Assembly (NCBI RefSeq): GCF_029227915.1
Contig: NC_079879.1
Location: 26,848,501-26,912,500, forward strand
DNA: 64,000 nt
Source of the DNA: Hydractinia symbiolongicarpus
Taxonomy: Eukaryota; Cnidaria; Hydrozoa; Anthoathecata; Hydractiniidae
Reading direction: 5' to 3'
The notes below the pieces were generated by a model. That model was given only the letters and a program-made list of their open reading frames with translations, searched no databases and was not told the DNA's origin. Position 1 is the stretch's first letter; each line of letters begins with the position of its first letter. Made by a program: the position numbers and the translations under genes. This document shows, one piece after another, positions 47,734-55,022 of the stretch.

Positions 47734-48258
47734 TCAATTATATTGTCTAATGACAAAATCGATGGATGCGCGACATATAGGGCATTTATCCCCACTCTTC
47801 TCCAATTTATATGCACACGATAAACAGCAGCAAAAATGCCCTGTTCTACCATGAACAATGGTGGCAGTCTTTCGTTTAGAAAGACAAATGATACATCTAT
47901 CATCTTCATCAATACCATCGTCCGCGTCGTCCTCATCATCAACCTCAACCCGTGCTGGTACTGGTCTAATCGGTGCTGGTACCGGTCTTGGCACTGATAC
48001 ATTTGGTCTCATCACGGGTCCTGAAAATTCGGTCACTTCGAGATCCAGCATCCCTAGGACGAGCGGCAAAGTCATATCGGGATATCTTGCGGGTACTGTT
48101 GATAACAATAATTCGATAAGCTCAGACCTTCTGAGCCGCGAGTATCCACGTAGGCCAAGGTACCTCGCTCTGGCTCTTAAATCAGGGACCGTGAAAAGAT
48201 CAAAGTCATCAATATATTCTCTACTGTGTATCAAATCGAGAACGATTCCTGAAGACAT
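47734..48258 (-). CDS. SAP domain plus MDM2-type C-terminal RING finger (putative E3 ubiquitin ligase)
   Basis: 174 residues. SAP domain at about 23-51 (FTVPDLRARARYLGLRGYSR), then a Pro-Arg-Val linker (RPVPAPIRPVPA), an acidic stretch (DDEDDADDGIDEDD) and a RING to the C-terminus. The ligands C122, C125, H136, H141, C145, C148, C159, C162 have spacing +3, +14, +19, +23, +26, +37, +40. This is the C2H2C4 order and spacing of the MDM2/MDMX RING, including its HGxTGH signature. Twelve residues follow the last Cys, close to the MDM2 tail that supports dimerisation and activity. Expected activity is ubiquitin transfer, with SAP giving DNA or chromatin contact. The leader and SAP region closely parallel the polymerase gene next door, suggesting duplication. 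Intact. Confidence 0.85.
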   Translation of the reverse strand: MSSGIVLDLIHSREYIDDFDLFTVPDLRARARYLGLRGYSRLRRSELIELLLSTVPARYPDMTLPLVLGMLDLEVTEFSGPVMRPNVSVPRPVPAPIRPVPARVEVDDEDDADDGIDEDDRCIICLSKRKTATIVHGRTGHFCCCLSCAYKLEKSGDKCPICRASIDFVIRQYN

Positions 48259-48262
48259 GCTT

Positions 48263-48295
48263 GGTTGTGATATACGATTTTGTAATCTTTAAGAT
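48263..48295 (-). promoter_or_regulatory. Leader block shared by polymerase and RING genes (copy 2)
   Basis: GGTTGTGATATAC and TGTAATCTTTAAGAT separated by 5 nt, 5 nt upstream of the RING gene ATG. Identical blocks to copy 1, although the spacer differs. Confidence 0.6.
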
Positions 48296-48384
48296 GGTTT
48301 TATAAATCGTAAACCGTGTTGGAGTGTAATGAGTGTCATCGTTTGTAATACAACCATCACGCTAAAACACACATACATCGATAT

Positions 48385-48451
48385 ACCATGGGTACCCACC
48401 CACCAGCACCTAGAGGGCCGTGACCGGTACACCATGGGTACCCACCCACCA
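48385..48451. repeat. Direct repeat of 21 bp containing ACCATGGGTACCCACCCACC
   Basis: Two exact copies at 48,385-48,405 and 48,431-48,451, between the RING gene leader and the hairpin of the small SAP gene. Could be regulatory or a residue of duplication. Confidence 0.75.
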
Positions 48452-48454
48452 ACA

Positions 48455-48478
48455 TTTGTTACTCGTCTGAGTAACAAA
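48455..48478 (-). terminator. 10-bp hairpin after the small SAP gene
   Basis: TTTGTTACTC and GAGTAACAAA around GTCT, 15 bases after the stop at 48,493 with an adjoining T-run on the minus strand. Confidence 0.7.
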
Positions 48479-48492
48479 AAAGGGTTGTTCAA

Positions 48493-48762
48493 TCACTTGG
48501 ATCTTTTGTCGTTATAACGTTTTTGAGCTTTTAGATATGCCTCCCTGTTTTTCGACCTCCACCTTGAACAGTATCCATACCATTCCTTCTTGGTATCCAG
48601 ATCGATGGTGTAGGATGGGTCGAGATCATTCTTCTCAATCACCTCAATCAATTTAGCCTTTCTCATCCCCACGATATACTTAATTCCGCGGGATTTGGCA
48701 ACCTCTCGCAACTCTCTCAGTTTCATCAATTTATAATCCGGTGTGGTATCCATGTCTGACAT
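48493..48762 (-). CDS. Small SAP-domain protein
   Basis: 89 residues. A SAP motif at about residues 12-45 (LMKLRELREVAKSRG, then MRKAKLIEVIEK) is followed by a Trp/Tyr-containing segment (KKEWYGYCSRWRSKN) and a Lys/Arg-rich end (YLKAQKRYNDKRSK). Probably binds DNA. It is the third SAP protein in a row on this strand and lies back-to-back with the integrase, 87 bp away. No enzymatic domain. Could help replication, integration or packaging; not determined. Confidence 0.72.
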   Translation of the reverse strand: MSDMDTTPDYKLMKLRELREVAKSRGIKYIVGMRKAKLIEVIEKNDLDPSYTIDLDTKKEWYGYCSRWRSKNREAYLKAQKRYNDKRSK

Positions 48763-48849
48763 ATTAATATAATATAAAAAACTTTAAGCACTTTTATCGT
48801 AACACATCATAACAAAAAGGAGATAAATAAAGGTGTGCATAAATAAAAA

Positions 48850-49833
48850 ATGTCAAACTCTAAACTTCAAGAGACTTACTATCAACCTCAAAATTTATGG
48901 AAAGGACAAAAGGCTGTTCAGAGCTTAAGAGGATTCGGTTTCAAGCCAAAGGAGATTAAGAAGTGGCTATCAAAACAAGCATTTTGGCAAGTACATTTAC
49001 CCGCTCCAAAACATGTTGAAAGACCACATTATGAAGTTACCACCCCTAATGATTTACATCAATTCGATTTATTGTACATGCCCGGTGACATACTGTATGG
49101 TAATAAATATAAGTACATTTTGTCGGGAATCGATGCTGCTTCCAGATACAAGGTAGCCCGACCTTTGAGGACTAAGAAAGCCAAAGAGGTTGCCGCTATG
49201 ATTGAGGACATCTACAAGGCAGGACCATTAACTTATCCGAAAACTTTCCAATGTGATAACGGTTCAGAATTCAAGGCAGATGTGACAAAGCTGTTGGAGA
49301 AGCATAAGGTTGAAATTAAAAGGGCGACTACAAAATATAAGCATACGCACACAGCTTTTGTTGAGGCGTTGAACAAGATACTTGCCGAAAATTTATTCAA
49401 AATACAAGATGCCCAAGAACTGAATGATTCGGAAAAGGTATCATCTACATGGGTTAAGCATCTGTATAAACTGATTGATAGGCTAAACGATACAAAGACG
49501 CAGATGATTGATATGAAGCCAAAAGATGCTATTATAATGAAAGAGGTGCCTTTGGTTAATCAAGAGAGCTATCCACCTGAAGTAGAATTACCTAAAGGTG
49601 GCTTGTATAGATATCTACTACAACCTGGTGAAGAGCATGATGATGGGCGGAGACGGGCAACCGATAGAATATGGTCGAAAAACACATATAGATTGCGTGA
49701 GGTAATAGCGCAACCTGGTAACCGTGTAATGTACTATGTTCAAGACGGACCCGGACGGGCTTTTGTAAAAGAGGAATTGATGTTAATACCTGAAGATACA
49801 GAATTACCTCCTGATTATGTGCAAGGTTGGTGA
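48850..49833 (+). CDS. int: Polinton integrase (retrovirus-type, rve fold)
   Basis: 327 residues. The N-terminal helical region (KGQKAVQSLRGFGFKPKEI) lacks an HHCC zinc finger. The catalytic core has the DDE triad as Asp in HQFDLLYMPG (about 75), Asp in FQCDNGSEF (about 137) and Glu in AFVEALNKILAENLF (about 173), with D-x(35)-E spacing as expected. The C-terminal region (NTYRLREVIAQ, VMYYVQDGPGR, FVKEELMLIPED) resembles the beta-rich C-terminal domain of Polinton and retroviral integrases. It would join the TIR ends to host DNA and make the short target duplication. Fully open, unlike the outer copy. A hairpin follows the stop. Confidence 0.93.
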   Translation: MSNSKLQETYYQPQNLWKGQKAVQSLRGFGFKPKEIKKWLSKQAFWQVHLPAPKHVERPHYEVTTPNDLHQFDLLYMPGDILYGNKYKYILSGIDAASRYKVARPLRTKKAKEVAAMIEDIYKAGPLTYPKTFQCDNGSEFKADVTKLLEKHKVEIKRATTKYKHTHTAFVEALNKILAENLFKIQDAQELNDSEKVSSTWVKHLYKLIDRLNDTKTQMIDMKPKDAIIMKEVPLVNQESYPPEVELPKGGLYRYLLQPGEEHDDGRRRATDRIWSKNTYRLREVIAQPGNRVMYYVQDGPGRAFVKEELMLIPEDTELPPDYVQGW

Positions 49834-49846
49834 AAAAGGGGGCGAT

Positions 49847-49871
49847 ATCTTTACCTGTTTCTGGTAAAGAT
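49847..49871 (+). terminator. 9-bp hairpin after the integrase gene
   Basis: ATCTTTACC and GGTAAAGAT around loop TGTTTCT, 13 bases after the stop. Identical in stem and loop to the hairpin after the 401-aa plus-strand gene. Confidence 0.75.
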
Positions 49872-50025
49872 GATTGTGCCGAGGATCGCGCGGGGCGGTC
49901 GGCAGATAGGGCCGCTATGGCTCAGTCTTGGGGGACGATCGCGCCACATAATGTCACAAACCGCCTTACATATTAATTTTTATCGTACCACACGAAATAT
50001 GCGAGCGGTGTACATGCACACATCA

Positions 50026-50613
50026 CTAACCTTGATTTACGGTCCTTCTGAGGCTTTGAACCTTGTCCATTAGACTTTTTTCAAACTGGTTGCGAGTTTC
50101 GCTCTCCATCTTTCTGTCGGTTTTCGTCATCTTGTCCAGAGCTTCGTAGTATATACCGCTCAGGGTTTGAAATTCAATGTAACTAATGTCATCATTATTC
50201 AGAGCCCGCGAGACGGAGTTTTCAAACACGGCGATGGCGGACGTCGCAACATCATATAATTTCATGACCTTGTCAAGCTTGCTCCGATATCTTTTAATCA
50301 GGGCCATGACGGAGCCCGTGAAAATGGTTCCGGACAGTGCTACGGCTCCCAATCCGACGGAAGCGGGGATTCCGATGAGAGTGGCACCGGTTACCACCGA
50401 ACCTATGCCCGAAGCGACGGTTAGGGCCGTGGCGCTGGCATTTAAAAGCACCAGTCTGTGTAGCGTCTTGTTATATTTCTCATATTTTGTATTGAACTTA
50501 TCACGTAATTTTCTAAGCTCCCCAAGTTGAGAGTTCACAGTATTAGTATTAAACTTGTCCTGCTCGCTCGAATACTCGGGAGCCGTGGGTAGCTTCGGAT
50601 AAATCTCTGCCAT
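50026..50613 (-). CDS. Glycine-rich membrane-hairpin protein A
   Basis: 195 residues. An N-terminal acidic/Pro segment and a conserved LGELRKLRDKFNTKYEKYN helix precede a long hydrophobic Gly/Ala-rich hairpin (about residues 52-105: LLNASATALTVASGIG, then GATLIGIPASVGLGAVALSG). A basic turn (KRYRSKLDKV) and a helical C-terminus follow. It is paralogous to the next gene, which has the same layout (LEELVKLRGKF; YREKLIKLRAAYRV; FESLCEMYHTTL against FQTLSGIYYEAL). Function unknown; the profile would suit membrane insertion or disruption, but no named family is recognised. Confidence 0.7.
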   Translation of the reverse strand: MAEIYPKLPTAPEYSSEQDKFNTNTVNSQLGELRKLRDKFNTKYEKYNKTLHRLVLLNASATALTVASGIGSVVTGATLIGIPASVGLGAVALSGTIFTGSVMALIKRYRSKLDKVMKLYDVATSAIAVFENSVSRALNNDDISYIEFQTLSGIYYEALDKMTKTDRKMESETRNQFEKSLMDKVQSLRRTVNQG

Positions 50614-50640
50614 TGTGTGGTTACTACAAAGAAAAAAACT

Positions 50641-51129
50641 TTACTCTAAATAACCTATATCCAGTTTATCCAGATCCTTGAGAGTTGTGTGATACATCTC
50701 GCACAAACTCTCAAAATCGGCTCTACAGATATCCCGAGAGCTCCAGGGTAGCGTTTTATCGAACACATCGATGGCATTTTGTACAACGCGATATGCGGCT
50801 CTTAATTTGATAAGTTTCTCCCGATATGTCCTAACATATTGGGCGGTAACCGCATAGGAAGCCGAGCCCAATAGACACATACCCGAATTCCGCATGTAAT
50901 TTCCATGGGGACCACCTAAATTTCTAATAATGGTCACCGCGGTCGCTATCGAGCCGGTAATGGCCGCGGTTCCGGATAATCCCTCCAGAATCGACCATAT
51001 GATCAGAGATCCTCCGTGTTCGTGTGTCCTGTCTTGGAACTTACCTCGTAATTTCACCAGCTCCTCAAGTTGGGAATTGGATATATCCGTTTTAAACGTT
51101 TCTTCTCTGGTACTAGAACTCTCTGCCAA
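50641..51129 (-). CDS. Glycine-rich membrane-hairpin protein B (paralogue of A)
   Basis: 162 residues with the same plan as the protein at 50,026: a helix (QLEELVKLRGKF), two hydrophobic stretches (about 45-110, including GLSGTAAITGSIATAVTI and MCLLGSASYAVTA), then YREKLIKLRAAYRVVQNAIDV. Its stop lies 27 bases before the start of A on the minus strand, so the pair looks like a tandem duplication transcribed together. Function unknown. Confidence 0.7.
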   Translation of the reverse strand: MAESSSTREETFKTDISNSQLEELVKLRGKFQDRTHEHGGSLIIWSILEGLSGTAAITGSIATAVTIIRNLGGPHGNYMRNSGMCLLGSASYAVTAQYVRTYREKLIKLRAAYRVVQNAIDVFDKTLPWSSRDICRADFESLCEMYHTTLKDLDKLDIGYLE

Positions 51130-51132
51130 TTC

Positions 51133-51143
51133 TATTATATTAG
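51133..51143. promoter_or_regulatory. TATTATATTAG element between divergent genes
   Basis: Eleven bases, 3 bp from the minus-strand start at 51,129. The same 11-mer lies at 56,958-56,968 in the other divergent intergenic gap of the element. Candidate promoter. Confidence 0.5.
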
Positions 51144-51169
51144 GAAAAAACTATCCTCTAAATAAAATA

Positions 51170-52423
51170 ATGGCGGACATTGATATTGATCCGTTTGGTG
51201 ACCATGGACAACCCGACGAGGGTCACGATGACACCACACCTCTGGTACCGAGGGAACGCACACGAGTACAGATACATACTCCCGATGAGGAGACATCATT
51301 CGGTGGAGGAACCTCTCTGCGCTCCAGAGTTACCAGTGAGCTGGTTAAATCGCTCTATGAGAAGCTACTAACTAAATATCCAAACGAGGACCCGAGTGTG
51401 ATACATACTGATCTGTTTGAGTCTCGTGGTGGTGAATTATACTACAAGGGTGATAACAGACCTCTGACAAATGGTGGATCTCTAAGGTCTACCGGTACCA
51501 TTGCAGATCTATTGGGCAAGAAAAGGCTGCGCAATTTGGGGTTCGATATACCGAAAGGTAGTATAACCCCCCGACAGGCCGCTAGGCTAAACAAAATAGA
51601 AGAGAGACTACCGTCACCGGATAAAATAGAGAATGCGACGGATATAGAATTAGAAACCATGTCCGGGGATGTGGTGAACAGCGCTGAGGATCTGGTCTCG
51701 CTGGTCGATGATAGTACACTGAGAGCCGAATATCCCGCCGGTGATATTCGCGGATTGGATAGTTCGGTGCAGCGGATCCGCGGAAGTCTCCAACTCTCGA
51801 CAGCCAAAAAGGTAGATGTTGAGAACAAGATACAGAAGGAACGAAATAAGTTGAAGGAGTTGGAAGATCCGTCGTACACTGACGAACAGAGGGAGCAGGT
51901 GGCCGAGAGGTTGGAAAAGCTAAACGATGAGTTGGAGGCTCACCAGTCTGCCATCAATATCCTCAAGGGCTAACTTAACACCCAGATAAAAAGCATAAAG
52001 GAGACAATCGCCAAGGTACTTAGCAAAGATACTACATTGGGTGAAAAGATACGAACGCTATTCCGCGAACAGGGTATCACCATTGTCAGTGTACTAACAG
52101 CTTTCGGGATGGTTATCGGTCTTTTGGTTGAAACTTTGACACCCGGTGGTGGAGGACAGTCGACATCCACCACAAAAAAGCATGCTGAGGACGGTGGCGG
52201 TGGTGCGAGGGAATGGATAAAGAACAAGCTGAACGCTCTGGGATCTCTCCTAGGTAGATTGGCCAGTGCCGCAGCCGCGTCCCTACCGGGTATAATTGGA
52301 TCCATCGTATCGTGGATCCTAAATAGAGCAAAGGAAGCGGTCGGTTGGTTGAGTCAAAACCTGTGGGCTTTGATAGTCGGAATCGGAGGTCTGATATACA
52401 CCTACATGGTAACAAAGCGTTAG
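51170..52423 (+). CDS. Coiled-coil protein with amphipathic and membrane C-terminus, split by an in-frame TAA
   Basis: From ATG 51,170 (MADIDIDPFGDHGQPDEG) the frame runs 267 codons, stops at TAA 51,971-51,973, and stays open in the same frame to 52,423. The first part has an acidic N-terminus, a GGTSLRSRVTSELVKSLYEK region and a strong coiled coil at about 205-265 (KVDVENKIQKERNKLKELED). The second part continues as IKSIKETIAKVLSKDTTLGE, IRTLFREQGITIVSVLTAFG (hydrophobic), a Gly-rich linker and a C-terminal helix (WALIVGIGGLIYTYMV). Continuity suggests one gene of about 417 codons with a recent nonsense mutation, or read-through. Probably a virion or membrane protein; function unknown. Confidence 0.72.
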
Positions 52424-52437
52424 CGGAATCTGGAATA

Positions 52438-52462
52438 TATGTTACATGTGTCATGTAACATA
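52438..52462. terminator. 11-bp hairpin between convergent genes
   Basis: TATGTTACATG and CATGTAACATA pair perfectly around TGT. It lies between the ends of the plus gene (52,423) and the minus gene (52,480), so it could serve both. Confidence 0.65.
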
Positions 52463-52479
52463 ACACCCGCGGCATGGTA

Positions 52480-52905
52480 CTATTTTTCGAAATACCACAC
52501 GGCACCTCCGACGCCGATCATGCTTAGCGCGATAAATGCCAATTCCCTCTCATGCTGACCATTGCTGGGTGTATAAAAGTCGCTCAATACGGGCCTGCGC
52601 GGAATATCCGTGAGAGGTGATCCTCCAAATACTTTTTTATATTCCCGCATCGCGTCATCCAGCTCCGTGAATTTACCCTCGGCCTTCTTCTCAAGTCTGA
52701 GCTGCTTATTGATAAAGTCAACCCTCTCCTGTCTTTTACGTTGCCATATAACCTGAGCCTTCTGCAGTTGTTCTATGGCTAGATCATGCCGCTTCCGTTC
52801 CTTATCTATCCTATCCTTTGATAAACTTGAAAAGAGGTAGTTTGATCCGGTGAAGGCCAGAGCGTTCGCGAAGGCACCTCCCAACATCATTGCAATTGAA
52901 GCCAT
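52480..52905 (-). CDS. 141-aa protein: N-terminal hydrophobic segment, coiled coil, C-terminal membrane helix
   Basis: N-terminus MASIAMMLGGAFANALAFTG is hydrophobic, then a charged helical region (KDRIDKERKRHDLAIEQLQK; FINKQLRLEKKAEGKFTELD), SDFYTPSNGQ, and a C-terminal helix (LAFIALSMIGVGGAVWYF). I recognise the layout as a recurring cnidarian Polinton protein, and the outer element retains a broken copy (39,655-39,960). It is the last gene of the minus-strand cluster. Its leader reads TATATAAACATGG. Function unknown; possibly a membrane-associated virion component. Confidence 0.75.
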   Translation of the reverse strand: MASIAMMLGGAFANALAFTGSNYLFSSLSKDRIDKERKRHDLAIEQLQKAQVIWQRKRQERVDFINKQLRLEKKAEGKFTELDDAMREYKKVFGGSPLTDIPRRPVLSDFYTPSNGQHERELAFIALSMIGVGGAVWYFEK

Positions 52906-52935
52906 GTTTATATAATCCGGTATAATATAGTGGCG

Positions 52936-53079
52936 TTATTTTAATGCGATAGCTTCGGAGTCCATGACATCAGAGTCGTCCATGACCTCGGTATCGATGT
53001 ATTCCACCTTGGGTAAAATCCTCTCAACTTTCTTGCGTTGGCATAAAACCCATACCAACCATTCCAGTATTCGCAACAT
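52936..53079 (-). CDS. 47-aa protein with hydrophobic N-terminus and acidic tail
   Basis: MLRILEWLVWVLCQRKKVER, then a short linker and an acidic end (EVMDDSDVMDSEAIALK). The ATG overlaps the stop of the upstream gene by one base (TAATG on the minus strand), which supports it as real and perhaps translationally coupled. Function unknown. Confidence 0.55.
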   Translation of the reverse strand: MLRILEWLVWVLCQRKKVERILPKVEYIDTEVMDDSDVMDSEAIALK

Positions 53080-53306
53080 TATATATTTATAGTTTCAGGT
53101 ATAATTTTTTGCTTAACCAGATATTCTCTTGACATTTCACTTGCGGCGACTATGGCTACAAGCTTTCCGGTATCTTCCAGGTCAAACTTCTGAATTGAGG
53201 GTGGCGTCATTTTTAATACCTTTTTCCCGAGCATTGAATAGCCTACAGCGAAAACGCATGCGACCGATGCCTTATAAATATCGTTGACTATACTTTTCTT
53301 ATCCAT
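53079..53306 (-). CDS. 75-aa small membrane protein
   Basis: MDKKSIVNDIYKASVACVFA begins a short amphipathic helix and membrane segment (SVACVFAVGYSML). KMTPPSIQKFDLEDTGKL and a second weakly hydrophobic helix (VAIVAASEMSREYLVKQ) follow. I know this kind of small protein from cnidarian Polintons, without a known function. The leader contains TATATAAACATGG, like the 52,480 gene. Confidence 0.7.
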   Translation of the reverse strand: MDKKSIVNDIYKASVACVFAVGYSMLGKKVLKMTPPSIQKFDLEDTGKLVAIVAASEMSREYLVKQKIIPETINI

Positions 53307-53325
53307 GTTTATATACTTCGAGATT

Positions 53326-53343
53326 ATAATATCGCGATATTAT
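53326..53343. terminator. 18-bp perfect palindrome after the 53,348 gene
   Basis: ATAATATCGCGATATTAT, four bases beyond the stop of the 143-aa gene and 19 bases before the start of the 75-aa gene. It could act as a gene-end hairpin (without a free loop) or as a dyad regulatory site. Confidence 0.5.
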
Positions 53344-53347
53344 CCCT

Positions 53348-53779
53348 TTATTCCATTTCAAGTTTACTCCTAGTTTTTCTAGCGTCCGATGGAGCTCTCG
53401 GTGGGGGATCCTTCACCTTACTCTGCGAGGTGTTGTTCCTCATCACCACCAACGCTCCAATTATTACCATGAATATCACACCACCGCCCATTATTGCGTA
53501 GTTGTTAACCCCACCTTTGGGACCATCTGTCGCGGAATCCTCAATTACAATATCCTTAGGATCCTCCAACAGTGTCTGAGGTGTCGGCTGGGTTGGTGTC
53601 TCCGACTGTGTCTCCGACCGTGTCTGAGGTGCCGATTCCGTCTTCGATTGCGCCTCCGCCTGTGCCAGGAGCAGTCTTTTATAGTCTTCCCTCTGTTTGC
53701 GGTTGTATTCGGCCACCCTCTTACCAGCCTCAACCTTTTTAGGGTTCTTCGTTGTCACCTGAACTGGAGTATCCGACAT
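53348..53779 (-). CDS. 143-aa single-pass membrane protein
   Basis: The basic N-terminus has a KKVEAGKRVAEYNRKQRE motif, then a Gln/Ser/Thr/Pro-rich linker with repeated SETQSE/TPQT phrases, a membrane helix (YAIMGGGVIFMVIIGALVVM, about 94-113), and a basic tail. Equivalent in plan to the outer protein at 42,158-42,508. The first 41 nt overlap the end of the 53,739 gene in another frame, as in compact viral genomes. Function unknown. Confidence 0.72.
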   Translation of the reverse strand: MSDTPVQVTTKNPKKVEAGKRVAEYNRKQREDYKRLLLAQAEAQSKTESAPQTRSETQSETPTQPTPQTLLEDPKDIVIEDSATDGPKGGVNNYAIMGGGVIFMVIIGALVVMRNNTSQSKVKDPPPRAPSDARKTRSKLEME

Positions 53780-54353
53780 CTTTAGTATCCGTATCGATAT
53801 TGTTTAAATTTTTTCCTGCGATATAATGCCTACCTGTTATTAAACCCACGCTGATTGGTGATAGTAGTGATCCAAACTTATAATATAGATCACATGTGAA
53901 CCTTTGGAGTGCTGAGTTTAGGAACGGATCATTCTCCAGGTCATCACTCAGAGCCTTTTGATTTTTTATACCCAGAGCTGCACAGGCACCCAGGGAGTAC
54001 ATGTGGATTATTGACTCTCCCAGAGACTTTACCATTTGACCGGACAGTTTAGCCTCGTATATGGCGAAAAGTTTATCCACCTCACCATTCCCGAGCTTCT
54101 GGATCCCCGCCTCCGTATACATCTTCCCCAGATACAGGATGCTATTTCCGGTCAGCACGCACTCGAGCAATTTCTGTCTCTTCCCATCATCCTGTTCATC
54201 CCGCTCATCAATAAAAATTAGGTTGTCAATTGCCGTTTCAGCCATTTTCAATAGCGATAGGTATTTTTTAATACAAAAAAGGCAAAAACTAACCAATACC
54301 AGCAATAGCGCCACGGCTGTCACCAGTAATATGAAATTTATATATTCTATCAT
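53739..54353 (-). CDS. 204-aa membrane-anchored helical protein
   Basis: N-terminal transmembrane segment (FILLVTAVALLLVLVSFCLF) followed by a helical body. The conserved core is ALSDDLENDPFLNS, then YYKFGSLLSPISVGLITGRH. The outer element keeps an intact homologue at 42,804-43,385. Two neighbouring genes (this and 53,348) are conserved as a pair in both elements, pointing to linked roles. No known domain. Confidence 0.72.
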   Translation of the reverse strand: MIEYINFILLVTAVALLLVLVSFCLFCIKKYLSLLKMAETAIDNLIFIDERDEQDDGKRQKLLECVLTGNSILYLGKMYTEAGIQKLGNGEVDKLFAIYEAKLSGQMVKSLGESIIHMYSLGACAALGIKNQKALSDDLENDPFLNSALQRFTCDLYYKFGSLLSPISVGLITGRHYIAGKNLNNIDTDTKDVGYSSSGDNEEP

Positions 54354-54388
54354 GGTACTGTAGTACTATACTGTAGTTTTCCTATAGA

Positions 54389-54413
54389 TTTGTTACAAGA
54401 GTCTTGTAACAAA
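54389..54413 (-). terminator. Hairpin after the packaging ATPase gene
   Basis: TTTGTTACAA and TTGTAACAAA pair around 5 nt, 11 bases after the ATPase stop, with a T-run on the minus strand. It separates the capsid/ATPase genes from the membrane-protein genes. Confidence 0.7.
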
Positions 54414-54424
54414 AAATGCCCATT

Positions 54425-55021
54425 CTAGCAAATCACGTGGGTTCGTGGGGATTCCATCCTCATGACTAAATGTGTATATTTGCCATCTTTCAGCCTTTCC
54501 TTGACCTTCTGGATCTCCGACAATTCAATGACATCATTCTCTTTGTGGATGGTTGCGAGATCATCCCTGTCCTTCGGATACCACACATATAACATTTTTG
54601 CCTGCCTTCGTAAGTTCTTCGGTATCGCGGTGTATGATTGCGTGAGTAGCCACATGGAGTGGTTTCGATGTCGACCGCTGATGGCCAGCTCCAGAAGCGG
54701 TTGCCTCTTTTTGTCAAGTTTCTCATCCGCGATGATGTCGTCGATCAGGAATAACGTTTTGTATCCGGCGTATAAATCCGTCAGCTTTTGAATCCATTCG
54801 TACAACATGCCCATGGGCTCAATTAGAATCACATATTTATCCCTCCAGAACCATTTACTCCCCATATATGTCTTGTTCCATCTTAATGTTGGACATATAA
54901 TCACAATGAAATCAAAGTGGTTGCAGTACACACTCTCCAGCAATTTTACAACACGTTGGGATTTTCCACAGCCCGTGGGACCCACGAATAGTGCAGTGTG
55001 AGGATCTTTCATGTAGTCCAT
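54425..55021 (-). CDS. FtsK/HerA-type genome-packaging ATPase (A32-like)
   Basis: The ATG at 55,021 is chosen because it follows the capsid stop by one base (TAAGATGG) and gives a 198-residue protein beginning MDYMKDPHTALFVGP. Walker A is GPTGCGKS (about 14-21), Walker B is TLFLIDDI (about 88-95), and a motif III-like LLTQSY lies about 40 residues later. This is the size and motif order of the A32-like packaging ATPase of Polintons and nucleocytoplasmic large DNA viruses. It pumps the linear genome into the preformed capsid. Fully open; follows the capsid gene as in many relatives. Confidence 0.9.
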   Translation of the reverse strand: MDYMKDPHTALFVGPTGCGKSQRVVKLLESVYCNHFDFIVIICPTLRWNKTYMGSKWFWRDKYVILIEPMGMLYEWIQKLTDLYAGYKTLFLIDDIIADEKLDKKRQPLLELAISGRHRNHSMWLLTQSYTAIPKNLRRQAKMLYVWYPKDRDDLATIHKENDVIELSEIQKVKERLKDGKYTHLVMRMESPRTHVIC

Positions 55022-55022
55022 C

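Noticed and set aside
48850-49833. The intact integrase belonging to a host gene or Ginger-type transposon
   Set aside because: It lies inside TIR-bounded DNA with capsid, ATPase and polymerase genes, and the outer Polinton has a matching relic.
50026-51129. BCL2-like or holin identity for the hairpin proteins
   Set aside because: No BH motifs and no family signature; hydrophobic profile alone is not enough.
43724-52423. An alternative genetic code reading TAG/TAA as sense in the inner element
   Set aside because: Only two such codons occur, most genes end normally with the same stops, and a frameshift in the capsid points to ordinary decay.
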